NCBI GenBank assembly: GCA_022710245.1
Contig: JAKLHH010000161.1
Location: forward strand, 1 to 10,497
DNA length: 10,497 bases
Direction of reading: 5' to 3'
From: Myxococcota bacterium
GTDB lineage: Bacteria > Myxococcota > Polyangia > GCA-2747355 > JAKLHH01
Shown: positions 1 to 5,671 of the stretch, in pieces
Layout: each line of letters starts with the position of its first letter
How positions within the stretch are numbered: the first letter of the stretch is position 1
Made by a program: the position numbers and the translations under genes
Notes under the pieces: model-generated
Seen by the model: the letters and a program-made list of their open reading frames with translations, nothing else
Told to the model about the DNA's origin: nothing
The model's database searches: none

Positions 1-355
1 CCACGCGCACCACCGTCCCCGCGCCGGCGAAGGTGCCGGCGACCTGCACGCTCCCCTTGCCCGAGGCGTCGCGCTGGAAGACCTGGTAGGTCCGGGGCGA
101 GGAGAGCGTGAGCGGCTTGCAGCTCGGCGCAGCGCCGCTCGAGCAGCCGACCGGCAGCGTCAAGGCGAGCACGTCGCCGTGCAGCGAGTCCGCGTGTCCG
201 TCGAGGCGAGCGCCTCCCTCGGGCCAGCCGACCGGCGTCCCGTCGACGCGGCCGTCCGCGCTGCCGGCGTCTGCGCTCTTGCTGACCGAGCCCGGGCAGC
301 CGGCGAGCGCGAGGAGGCCGAGGAGGCCGAGGAGGGGGAGGGGTGCCAGGCGCAT
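1..355 (-). CDS. Predicted lipoprotein, N-terminal part (runs off the window)
   Basis: The reverse strand from the ATG at 355-353 stays open to the window edge, giving about 118 residues with no stop. The N-terminus is a lipoprotein signal: MRLAP, a leucine/glycine stretch and a lipobox ending LALAGC, with the lipidated cysteine at residue 20. The next residues (PGSVSKSADAGSADG) are a typical low-complexity linker. Two further cysteines lie near residues 71 and 79 and could form a disulfide. After that the chain is rich in Thr, Val and Gly, as in a beta-sandwich. The product is expected to be anchored in the outer or inner membrane facing the periplasm or outside. It lies 121 bp downstream of the SGNH gene on the same strand, so it may be co-transcribed with it. 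A GGAG two bases before the ATG is a closely spaced ribosome site. I do not recognise the family; the diagnostic part is probably outside the window. Confidence 0.8.
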   Translation of the reverse strand, partial: MRLAPLPLLGLLGLLALAGCPGSVSKSADAGSADGRVDGTPVGWPEGGARLDGHADSLHGDVLALTLPVGCSSGAAPSCKPLTLSSPRTYQVFQRDASGKGSVQVAGTFAGAGTVVRV

Positions 356-476
356 CGCTCCGGTGGTGCAGGGGCCGTGCCCATCCCGAGGCGCGCAAGC
401 GTCACGGAATCGCTGCGCAATCATCGCCGCGCCCGCGCCACGCCGCCCCGCGATGGGGACAACCGACCCGTGCGGG

Positions 477-2090
477 TCACCGGCCGTCGCCCTCGAGCGA
501 CGCGCGGGGGCGAGGCACGCTGCCGCTCCCCGGCGGCTGCCCGATGCCCGCCTCGAGGGCGCGCAGGAGCGCCGCCGCCAGCACCTGTGAGCCCCTGGCG
601 TTGAGGTGCACCATGTCGCGCACGGCGAGGCCGTCCTGCAGCCAGCGCGTCATCGCGCCCGCGCCGCCCATCGCCTTCTGGCCGTCCCAGAAGGCGCAGC
701 CCGCGCCGTGCGCGAGCGCGCGCTGCTTGTCCGAGACGCGGCGCACGATGGCCGGGCTGTGCAGCCCCTGCGCGTCGCGCACCAGGCGATCGAGCGGACC
801 GACGATCAGACAGGAGGCCTGCGGGAGCGCGTCGCGCAGGCGCCTGAGCACCACGCTCACCTTGCGGCCGTAGGCCTCGAGGTCGCCGCCGAAGCTGATC
901 GAGTCGTTGGCGCCGAACTGGAGCACGACCAGGTCCGGCCGCCGCGCCACCAGCTGCTCGCGCCAGTGCGTGGGCTCGATCGAGGCGAGCTGGTGCATGC
1001 GCGCGCTGAGCAGGGGCAGGTTCTCCCAGGTGACGCCGGGGCCGCGCCGCTCGAGGACGAGCCCGAAGAGGCGCACGCGGCCGCTGGCGACCAGGCGGAT
1101 CCGCTGCGGGCTCGCGGAGAGCTCGAAGCGCTCGAGCCCCGAGGCCGGCGCGGGCGCGGCGGTGGGGAGGCGGGCGAGGCTGCGGCCGTCGACGAGGACG
1201 TCGAGCTCGCCGCCGCCCGGGAGCTTGAGGTAGTGCACCTCGAGCCGCTCGGCGCGGTGGTTCCCGGTGAGCTGCACCGTGGCCCAGGCGCGGCTGCGCG
1301 ACTCCATCGCCGCGCAGCCGAGGCCGAGGCGGCCATCGCGGACCTTGCCGCCGACCAGGCGGAAGTGGTCCCAGGCGCCGCCGCCCTCCTCGCCGAGCGC
1401 GACGCCGGCCTGGCTGTACCAGTCCCAGGCCTTGCCGCCGAGGACGAAGCCGTGGCCGCCGTCGCCGTAGCGCCGCTGCAGCGCCTCGCGCAGCGAGCCG
1501 GTGATCAGGTCCTGGTCGATCAGCGAGTCGCCGTAGTGGAGGACGCGCGTCAGCGCGCCCGGCCGGCGCGCCGCGGTGGCCGCGAGCGCGCGGTAGAAGG
1601 CGGCCATCGAGCCGTGCGGATCCTGCAGCGGCTCGACCCCCGAGGGGACCGCCGGCACGCCGCCGCGCTGCGCGAGGCGCACGGGCCGCGCGGGGACCCC
1701 GGGGACCGCGCCCGGCGAGGCGGCCGCCGCCGCTGCCTCGGCCGCGTCCTCGCTGGCCGGCCGCGCGAGGAGGCGGCTGCGCAGCGGCGAGGGGATGAGG
1801 AGCAGCGCGCCGAGGAGCACCCAGAACCAGAGGAGCGCCTGCGCGGGCTTGGAGAGGAGCGGGTGACGCTCCTTGCCCGACGCCGCCCCGGCTGCCGCGA
1901 CCGGAGCCGCGGGCGAGGAGGCAGACACCGAGCTCGGAGCGAGCGGGCCCGGAGCGGGCGCTGACCCCGGAGCAGGCGCTGACCCCGGAGCAGGCGCTGA
2001 CCCCGGAGCAGGCGCTGACCCCGGAGCGGGCGCTGATCCCGGAGCGGGTGTCGGGGGCTGCCCGTCGACCATCTCGCGCTCGAGCTGCAT
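477..2090 (-). CDS. Membrane-anchored SGNH/GDSL-type hydrolase with proline-rich N-terminal repeat
   Basis: A 537-residue protein. Residues about 14-47 are PAPGSA repeats, then an Ala/Ser/Pro linker, then one membrane helix at about 83-102 (LLWFWVLLGALLLIP), then a second Ala-rich linker. The SGNH fold begins near residue 180. Block I is HYGDS with Ser189 as nucleophile; block III is FGAND at 392-396; block V is DMVH with Asp492 and His495. A roughly 100-residue beta-rich stretch with an LPGGGELDV motif lies between blocks I and III, like the carbohydrate-binding insert of Ape1-type peptidoglycan O-acetylesterases (an analogy only). Where its divergent sister has LGINGAR, this protein has LPLLSAR, so block II glycine is missing. 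The likely role is ester hydrolysis or acyl transfer on an envelope glycan. The start is uncertain: ATG 2090 follows GAAGG by only 2 bases, ATG 2072 is possible, and the frame stays open to a TTG at 2225 that would nearly touch the divergent gene. Confidence 0.85.
   Translation of the reverse strand: MQLEREMVDGQPPTPAPGSAPAPGSAPAPGSAPAPGSAPAPGSAPAPGPLAPSSVSASSPAAPVAAAGAASGKERHPLLSKPAQALLWFWVLLGALLLIPSPLRSRLLARPASEDAAEAAAAAASPGAVPGVPARPVRLAQRGGVPAVPSGVEPLQDPHGSMAAFYRALAATAARRPGALTRVLHYGDSLIDQDLITGSLREALQRRYGDGGHGFVLGGKAWDWYSQAGVALGEEGGGAWDHFRLVGGKVRDGRLGLGCAAMESRSRAWATVQLTGNHRAERLEVHYLKLPGGGELDVLVDGRSLARLPTAAPAPASGLERFELSASPQRIRLVASGRVRLFGLVLERRGPGVTWENLPLLSARMHQLASIEPTHWREQLVARRPDLVVLQFGANDSISFGGDLEAYGRKVSVVLRRLRDALPQASCLIVGPLDRLVRDAQGLHSPAIVRRVSDKQRALAHGAGCAFWDGQKAMGGAGAMTRWLQDGLAVRDMVHLNARGSQVLAAALLRALEAGIGQPPGSGSVPRPRASLEGDGR
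1949..2056 (-). repeat. 18-bp tandem repeat, five copies plus a degenerate sixth
   Basis: On the plus strand the unit is ccggagcaggcgctgacc. Copies start at 1949, 1967, 1985, 2003 and 2021, and a sixth at 2039 matches only in its first half. The three copies starting at 1967, 1985 and 2003 are identical. The first and fifth carry cggg in place of cagg, and the fifth also ends in atc. Read on the minus strand it encodes PAPGSA, in frame, in the N-terminal tail of the SGNH hydrolase. The unit is a multiple of three, so changes in copy number keep the frame. Near-identity at the DNA level suggests recent slippage expansion. Confidence 0.95.
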
Positions 2091-2227
2091 CACCTTCGAG
2101 TAAACACCAGTCGCGACGCGTGTCGCAACCCCGCGCTGAGGCGACCCGCGCTCGAGGAGGCGGTCTCGAGAAGTGAGAACCCGCGCCTCGACTCGCCCGC
2201 ACAGCTCTGCTAAGCCTTGCAGCAAGC
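2091..2227. promoter_or_regulatory. Divergent intergenic region between the two SGNH genes
   Basis: These 137 bp separate the two divergent starts and must hold both promoters if the minus start at 2090 is right. On the minus strand TTGCGA (2128-2123) and TTTACT (2104-2099) are 18 bp apart and resemble a weak sigma-70 promoter, but transcription would then begin only a few bases before the ATG. A short inverted repeat, GCGAC-GCGT-GTCGC (2113-2126), lies in the spacer and could be an operator. On the plus strand CTTGC-A-GCAAG (2216-2226) abuts the ATG at 2228, and I see no good ribosome site there. All calls here are weak. Confidence 0.3.
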
Positions 2228-3532
2228 ATGCGAGCCCCGCCGCGCCACCTGCGCTTGCTCCTCCCCTCGCTCGGCCTCGGGCTCCTCGCGCTCGCGCTCC
2301 CCTCGCGCCGCGCGGCTCACGGCGGCAAGCCGGTGACCGGCCCCGCCACCGCGCCGGCCTCGCTCGCCGTGGCGGTGCCGATCGAGGACGAGGGAGGCCG
2401 CGCGCTCGCCGGCTTCCGCGCCCGCCTGCAGGAGCTCCGGCGCGGCAAGCGGACGCGGGTCCGCGTCACGCACTGGGGCGACTCGCACGTCGCCAGCGAC
2501 GTCTTCACCGGCACGCTGCGCAGCCTGCTCCAGCAGGCCTACGGCGACGGCGGCCCTGGCCTCATCTTGCCCGGCAAGCCCTGGCCCACCTACTACCACG
2601 CCCGCGTGAAGACCGGCGCCGAGCGCGGCTGGCGCTCCGAGCGCCTGTGGGCGAAGTACGGCCGCGGCCGCGCGCGCCCGCGCGACGACCTCTTCGGCGT
2701 CGCCGGCATCTCGGTCCACTCGCTGCGCGAGACCCGCGCCTGGCTCGAGCTCCGCGGCGCCTCCACCGCGCCCGCCGCCCGCGAGGTGCGCGCCGTCGAC
2801 CTCTTCCTGCTGCGCCAGCCCGGCGGTGGCCGCCTCGAGGTGCGCAGCGCCGAGCGCCGCCTGCGCTGGGTCTTCACCGTCGCCAGCGAGAAGGAGGCCG
2901 ACATCGTCCACGTGCCGCTGCCACCGCGTACGCGACGGATCGAGCTGCGCGCCGGCCTCGGCGAGGTGCGCCTCTTCGCGGCCGACCTGGCGAGCGGCCA
3001 GCGCGGCGTCGTCTACGACACGCTCGGCATCAACGGCGCGCGCGCCTCGGTGATGCTCGGCTGGAACGAGTCGCTGATGAAGGAGCAGCTCGCGCACCTC
3101 GCGCCCGACCTCGTGGTGCTCGCCTACGGCACGAACGAGGTGGACAGCGATCGCTTGACGGCGGCGAGCTTCGCCAAGAGCTTCGACGAGGTCCTCGCGC
3201 GCCTGCGCCGGACCGCGCCGGCGCACGCGGCCTGCCTCGTCGTCGGGCCGCCCGACCGCGGCAACTGGCGCCGCGGCGGCGGCTGGGAGCTCCCCGAGAA
3301 CCTCGCCGTCATCGTCGCCGAGGAGCGGCGCCTGGCACGGGCGCGCGGCTGCGCGTTCTGGGACCAGCGCGCGGCGATGGGCGGCGCCGGCAGCATCACG
3401 CGCTGGCTCTCCGCCGATCCGCCGCTCGCGCAGGGCGACCGCGTGCACCTCACCGGTCTGGGCTACCGCCAGCTCGCGCAGGTGCTCTACCAGGCGCTGG
3501 TCGCCGAGCCGGCGAAGCCGCTCAAGCGCTGA
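2228..3532 (+). CDS. Secreted or signal-anchored SGNH/GDSL-type hydrolase
   Basis: A 434-residue protein. The N-terminus (MRAPPRHLR then an L/G/A-rich core to about residue 25, ending LALPSRRA) looks like a Sec signal or an uncleaved anchor. SGNH blocks are complete: block I HWGDS with Ser86, block II LGINGA at 266-271, block III YGTNE at 300-304 (with the oxyanion Asn303), and block V DRVH with Asp404 and His407. A QPGGGRLEV motif (about 197-205) and GEVRLF (245-250) fall in a beta-rich insert shared with the divergent neighbour. Conserved C-terminal landmarks are CLVVGPPDR, GCAFWDQ and MGGAGSITRWL. The two proteins are clear paralogues, aligning without gaps through blocks II and III. Expected activity is an extracytoplasmic esterase or acyltransferase on a glycan; the substrate cannot be read from sequence. 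ATG 2228 has no strong ribosome site, but the signal peptide begins there. Confidence 0.88.
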   Translation: MRAPPRHLRLLLPSLGLGLLALALPSRRAAHGGKPVTGPATAPASLAVAVPIEDEGGRALAGFRARLQELRRGKRTRVRVTHWGDSHVASDVFTGTLRSLLQQAYGDGGPGLILPGKPWPTYYHARVKTGAERGWRSERLWAKYGRGRARPRDDLFGVAGISVHSLRETRAWLELRGASTAPAAREVRAVDLFLLRQPGGGRLEVRSAERRLRWVFTVASEKEADIVHVPLPPRTRRIELRAGLGEVRLFAADLASGQRGVVYDTLGINGARASVMLGWNESLMKEQLAHLAPDLVVLAYGTNEVDSDRLTAASFAKSFDEVLARLRRTAPAHAACLVVGPPDRGNWRRGGGWELPENLAVIVAEERRLARARGCAFWDQRAAMGGAGSITRWLSADPPLAQGDRVHLTGLGYRQLAQVLYQALVAEPAKPLKR

Positions 3533-3584
3533 TCGCGCGGGAGGGATCGGCCCTGGCCGCAGACCCCGAGCTCGAGATCAGCGC
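3526..3584. other. Widely spaced 9-bp inverted repeat across the SGNH stop codon
   Basis: GCGCTGATC (3526-3534) is the exact reverse complement of GATCAGCGC (3576-3584), separated by 41 bp. The left arm contains the TGA stop of the plus-strand hydrolase gene. It lies in the 100-bp gap between two convergent genes, where a shared transcription end is expected. There is no T-tract, so it is not a classical intrinsic terminator, and a 9-bp match in such GC-rich DNA could be chance. Confidence 0.3.
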
Positions 3585-3632
3585 GGAGGCGTGATCGGGC
3601 ACTCTGCAGGCCGCGTCGCGAGCGCCGATCGC

Positions 3633-4244
3633 TCAGGGAAACCTGATGCTGACGTCGGGCTCCCTCTGCCCGGGCCGCGTCGCGAGGACCACCGCGGTCA
3701 CCGTCCCTGCGACCACCACCGAGGCGGCCGTCCACACCCACCAGCGCGTGTACCAGGGCGCGCGCGGCGGCGGCCCAGTGCGCGGGAAGAGGCCAGCGAG
3801 GATCCGCTCGACGGCGGCGAGCACCGCCGCGTCGTCCCCGCGCCGCAGCACCTCCTGCCAGGTGCCCTGCCGCGCGCCGCGGCTGACGTCGAAGGCGGAC
3901 AGGCGCACCACCGTGGTCTCGCCGAGCCGCCCGACGCGAAGCGCGAGGAGCTTCTCCACCCCGAGGAGCGCGCCGACGTCGCGCAGGCAGGTGAGCTCGG
4001 CGGCGCAGTTCGCGGCCACCGGCACCTGCCGCTCCTCGAGGGCGACCTCGGGGAGAGCCCGCACCGCGCGGACGAGCAGCGCCTGGTAGCGCGTCCCCTC
4101 GGCAGCGGTGAGGTTGATCGCCTCCAGCGGGAGCAGGGCGACCCGAGCGCGTGGCCGCCCCCTCGCCGAGGCAGTGCCCGGGCCCGCGAGCAGGCCGAGG
4201 GTCAGGGTCAGGCCGAGCAGGAGGGCGAGTCGGAGCGAGCGCAT
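3633..4244 (-). CDS. TolB/CsgG-like envelope protein with C-terminal membrane anchor
   Basis: A 203-residue protein. Residues 1-28 form a signal peptide (MRSLR, a leucine-rich core, then GPGTASARG). Residues 33-135 follow the pattern of the TolB-like or CsgG N-terminal-like alpha/beta domain: RVALLPLE as first strand, a helix through the YQALLVRAVRALP region, a CAAELTC pair (Cys80, Cys86), GVEKLLALRVGRLG, then TVVRLSAFDVSRG. A helix at about 138-152 ends in FPRTGPPP, followed by a membrane segment at 168-188 (rich in W, V, A, T) and a short basic tail. Related small proteins are common in Myxococcota and usually unassigned. The start is well supported: GGGAGG sits close upstream of ATG 4244 and begins the signal peptide, although the frame is open much further upstream. 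Its 3' end faces the secreted SGNH gene, and it is divergent from the cysteine-rich lipoprotein gene. Function unknown; a periplasmic scaffold or sensor is possible. Confidence 0.8.
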   Translation of the reverse strand: MRSLRLALLLGLTLTLGLLAGPGTASARGRPRARVALLPLEAINLTAAEGTRYQALLVRAVRALPEVALEERQVPVAANCAAELTCLRDVGALLGVEKLLALRVGRLGETTVVRLSAFDVSRGARQGTWQEVLRRGDDAAVLAAVERILAGLFPRTGPPPRAPWYTRWWVWTAASVVVAGTVTAVVLATRPGQREPDVSIRFP

Positions 4245-4538
4245 GCCCTCCCACCTCTGCACACCGCGTGCCCTGCCCTGCTGCATCCTGCGTGCTCGCT
4301 CCTTCAGGCCATTGTCCACTGGCACCACGCTGGGTGTCCACCGCGGACCCGGGCACCTGTAAAGCCGGTGCGACAGGATCCGTGGGGATGTCGCCCCCGC
4401 TTGACAGATCCCCCGCTCGCGCCGCTCGCCAGGGTGACAGCCCCTCGCCGGGGCCCGTCGTTTCAACGGCTTACCGGTCGCTCGCCGGTGGCGTGTGTCG
4501 TGCATTACTCCCTGGCAGAACTCAACAGGATGAACCCG
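4245..4538. other. Non-coding divergent gap, 294 bp
   Basis: This gap separates the TolB/CsgG-like gene (minus) from the cysteine-rich lipoprotein gene (plus) and should contain both promoters. Long open frames cross it on both strands, but they are by-products of high GC with no independent start or ribosome site. Relatively AT-rich patches occur near 4359-4367 and 4500-4530. A consensus-like TTGACA lies at 4401-4406 on the plus strand but has no matching -10 at 16-18 bp. A weak hairpin, ACCGG-N7-CCGGT, lies at 4473-4489. AGGA at 4527-4530, eight bases before ATG 4539, is a good ribosome site. Confidence 0.5.
4311..4340 (-). promoter_or_regulatory. Candidate sigma-70-like promoter for the TolB/CsgG-like gene
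   Basis: On the minus strand TGGACA (4340-4335, five of six bases matching TTGACA) and GACAAT (4316-4311, four of six matching TATAAT) are 18 bp apart. Transcription would start near 4304 and give a leader of about 60 bases before ATG 4244. The match is fair for GC-rich DNA but unproven; many such bacteria use diverged promoters. Confidence 0.3.
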
Positions 4539-5645
4539 ATGCGACACCTTGCAGCCCTCGTTCTCATCGTCCTCGTGGCCTCCTGCGGTCGATCTGTCGA
4601 TGACGCGGACGTCACCGCCCGCAACCTCGCCACGGGCGAGGTGCAGATCTTTGGCTCGGCCGGCGAGGTGCCCGAGGGCTGGGCCATCTGCAGCGACCCC
4701 AGCTGCTCGGTCCCGCCCGAGGTCCCCTGCCAGAAACTCAGCTCGAAGACCTGCGCCCTCAACCCCGAGTGCCGCCTGAAGACCCTCTGGTGCACGGGCG
4801 AGGGCACCGCGAGCTCGGACGGCACCAGCACCAACGGCTCGCAGACCTGCGAGACCACCTGCATCCCCAAGCTGCCGCTCCTCTGCGAGGAGCTCACCGA
4901 CGAGAAGAGCTGCGCCGCGCGCACCGACTGCCTCTGGGGCCAGTTCATGTGCCCGGCGATCGCCTGCGATCCGAATAGCCCCACCCCCTGCCCGGTCTGC
5001 CCCTCCTCCTGCCAGACCAAGACGCCCGAGACCTGCGACGTCCTCGGTGAGAAGGACTGCAAGGCGCGCCAGGACTGCGCCTGGGGCCTCAACGCGTGCC
5101 CGGCCTGCATGGGCCCCGGGTGCGAGTGCAAGCCGACCTGCTCGCCGGCTGGCCTGCAGCCCTGCGCCGACAGCGACTGCCCGCTGCTGGGGATGCCGAA
5201 CTACCTCTGCTCCGACGGCCAGACCGTCGCCGGCCCCGGCCAGTGCGTGCGCCAGGCGAATGGCACCTGCCAGCGTGAGATGATCACCTGCCCCGCCCCG
5301 CCGCCGACCACCTGCGGCCCGAACGACTGCGGCCCCGCGCTCGGCATGCCGAACTACGTCTGCCCCGACGGCAAGACCATCGCCGGCCCGACCGGCAAGT
5401 GCCTGCTCCAGAACGGCAAGTGCGGCTGGGAGGTGGTGAGCTGCCCGCCCTCGACGACCCCGGTCTGCAAGGTGACCGGCTGCAGCGGGACCGTCTGCGC
5501 CGCCGTCGACAAGCCCACGACCTGCGAGTGGGCCGACTACTACCAGTGCTATACTAAGGCGATCTGCGAGGCGAAGAACGGGGTCTGCGGCTGGACCGAG
5601 ACGCCGGACTTCCTCGCCTGCATGGCCCTCTACAAGAAGCCGTAG
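4539..5645 (+). CDS. Cysteine-rich modular lipoprotein
   Basis: A 368-residue protein with 45 cysteines. The signal MRHLAALVLIVLVASC places the lipidated cysteine at residue 16, leaving 44 others, an even number consistent with a heavily disulfide-bonded extracytoplasmic protein. Two module types are visible. Three copies of C-x(7,8)-C-x5-C-x6-C occur at residues 64-85, 116-138 and 166-187. Two copies of C-x4-C-x(9,10)-C-x(11,12)-C-x(6,7)-C-x6-C, with a GMPNY and C-x-DG core, occur at 209-251 and 259-302. A last cysteine-rich unit spans 310-361. ATG 4539 is chosen because AGGA lies eight bases upstream and the signal peptide begins there; ATG 4530, three codons earlier, is also possible. The next lipoprotein gene begins 26 bp after the stop, so the two are probably one operon. 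No enzyme motif is seen. A surface structural, adhesive or ligand-binding role is an inference; I do not recognise a characterised family. Confidence 0.85.
   Translation: MRHLAALVLIVLVASCGRSVDDADVTARNLATGEVQIFGSAGEVPEGWAICSDPSCSVPPEVPCQKLSSKTCALNPECRLKTLWCTGEGTASSDGTSTNGSQTCETTCIPKLPLLCEELTDEKSCAARTDCLWGQFMCPAIACDPNSPTPCPVCPSSCQTKTPETCDVLGEKDCKARQDCAWGLNACPACMGPGCECKPTCSPAGLQPCADSDCPLLGMPNYLCSDGQTVAGPGQCVRQANGTCQREMITCPAPPPTTCGPNDCGPALGMPNYVCPDGKTIAGPTGKCLLQNGKCGWEVVSCPPSTTPVCKVTGCSGTVCAAVDKPTTCEWADYYQCYTKAICEAKNGVCGWTETPDFLACMALYKKP
4728..5099 (+). repeat. Three dispersed four-cysteine modules (type A) in the lipoprotein gene
   Basis: Copies lie at 4728-4793, 4884-4952 and 5034-5099. Each encodes C-x(7,8)-C-x5-C-x6-C. 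The second and third share AR-x-D before the third cysteine and W-G after it; the first is more diverged (LNPEC). The intervening linkers differ in length and are Thr/Ser/Pro-rich with extra cysteines. This is repetition at the protein level; DNA identity is modest, indicating old duplication. Confidence 0.75.
5163..5444 (+). repeat. Two tandem six-cysteine modules (type B) in the lipoprotein gene
   Basis: Copies lie at 5163-5291 and 5313-5444, joined by a short Pro-rich linker. Both share the first cysteine pair spaced by four residues, LGMPNY, a C-x-DG turn, an AGP turn, an NG before the fifth cysteine, and six residues to a final CP. Spacing of all six cysteines is kept to within one residue, which strongly suggests one small disulfide domain duplicated in tandem. 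Confidence 0.85.
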
Positions 5646-5671
5646 CTCGCGAGAGCTGCAACCGAGCGTCG

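Noticed and set aside
160..420. Minus-strand frame overlapping the first lipoprotein gene
   Set aside because: Its translation is Ser/Ala/Arg-rich without motifs, while the neighbouring frame from 355 gives a clean lipobox signal.
606..1964. Plus-strand frame of 452 codons opposite the SGNH gene
   Set aside because: It has no recognisable motif, is dominated by Ala/Arg/Glu, and is fully antisense to a gene with conserved catalytic blocks.
1949..2056. Possible CRISPR-like array
   Set aside because: The 18-bp units are contiguous with no spacers, are a multiple of three, and encode an in-frame peptide repeat.
2091..2225. Upstream extension of the anchored SGNH protein to the TTG at 2225
   Set aside because: It would leave two bases between divergent starts and no room for promoters, uses a rare TTG start, and adds 45 residues with no recognisable feature.
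4401..4406. TTGACA as a plus-strand -35 box
   Set aside because: No -10-like hexamer occurs 16-18 bp downstream; the sequence there is gctcgc-like.
4473..4489. ACCGG-N7-CCGGT hairpin
   Set aside because: Five-base arms with no T-tract are expected by chance in such GC-rich DNA.
3591..5645. One long plus-strand frame of 684 codons
   Set aside because: Only the part from 4539 begins with a ribosome site and signal peptide. The first 315 codons lie antisense to a well-supported gene and across the gap, and have Arg/Ala/Pro-rich composition typical of GC-rich shadow frames.
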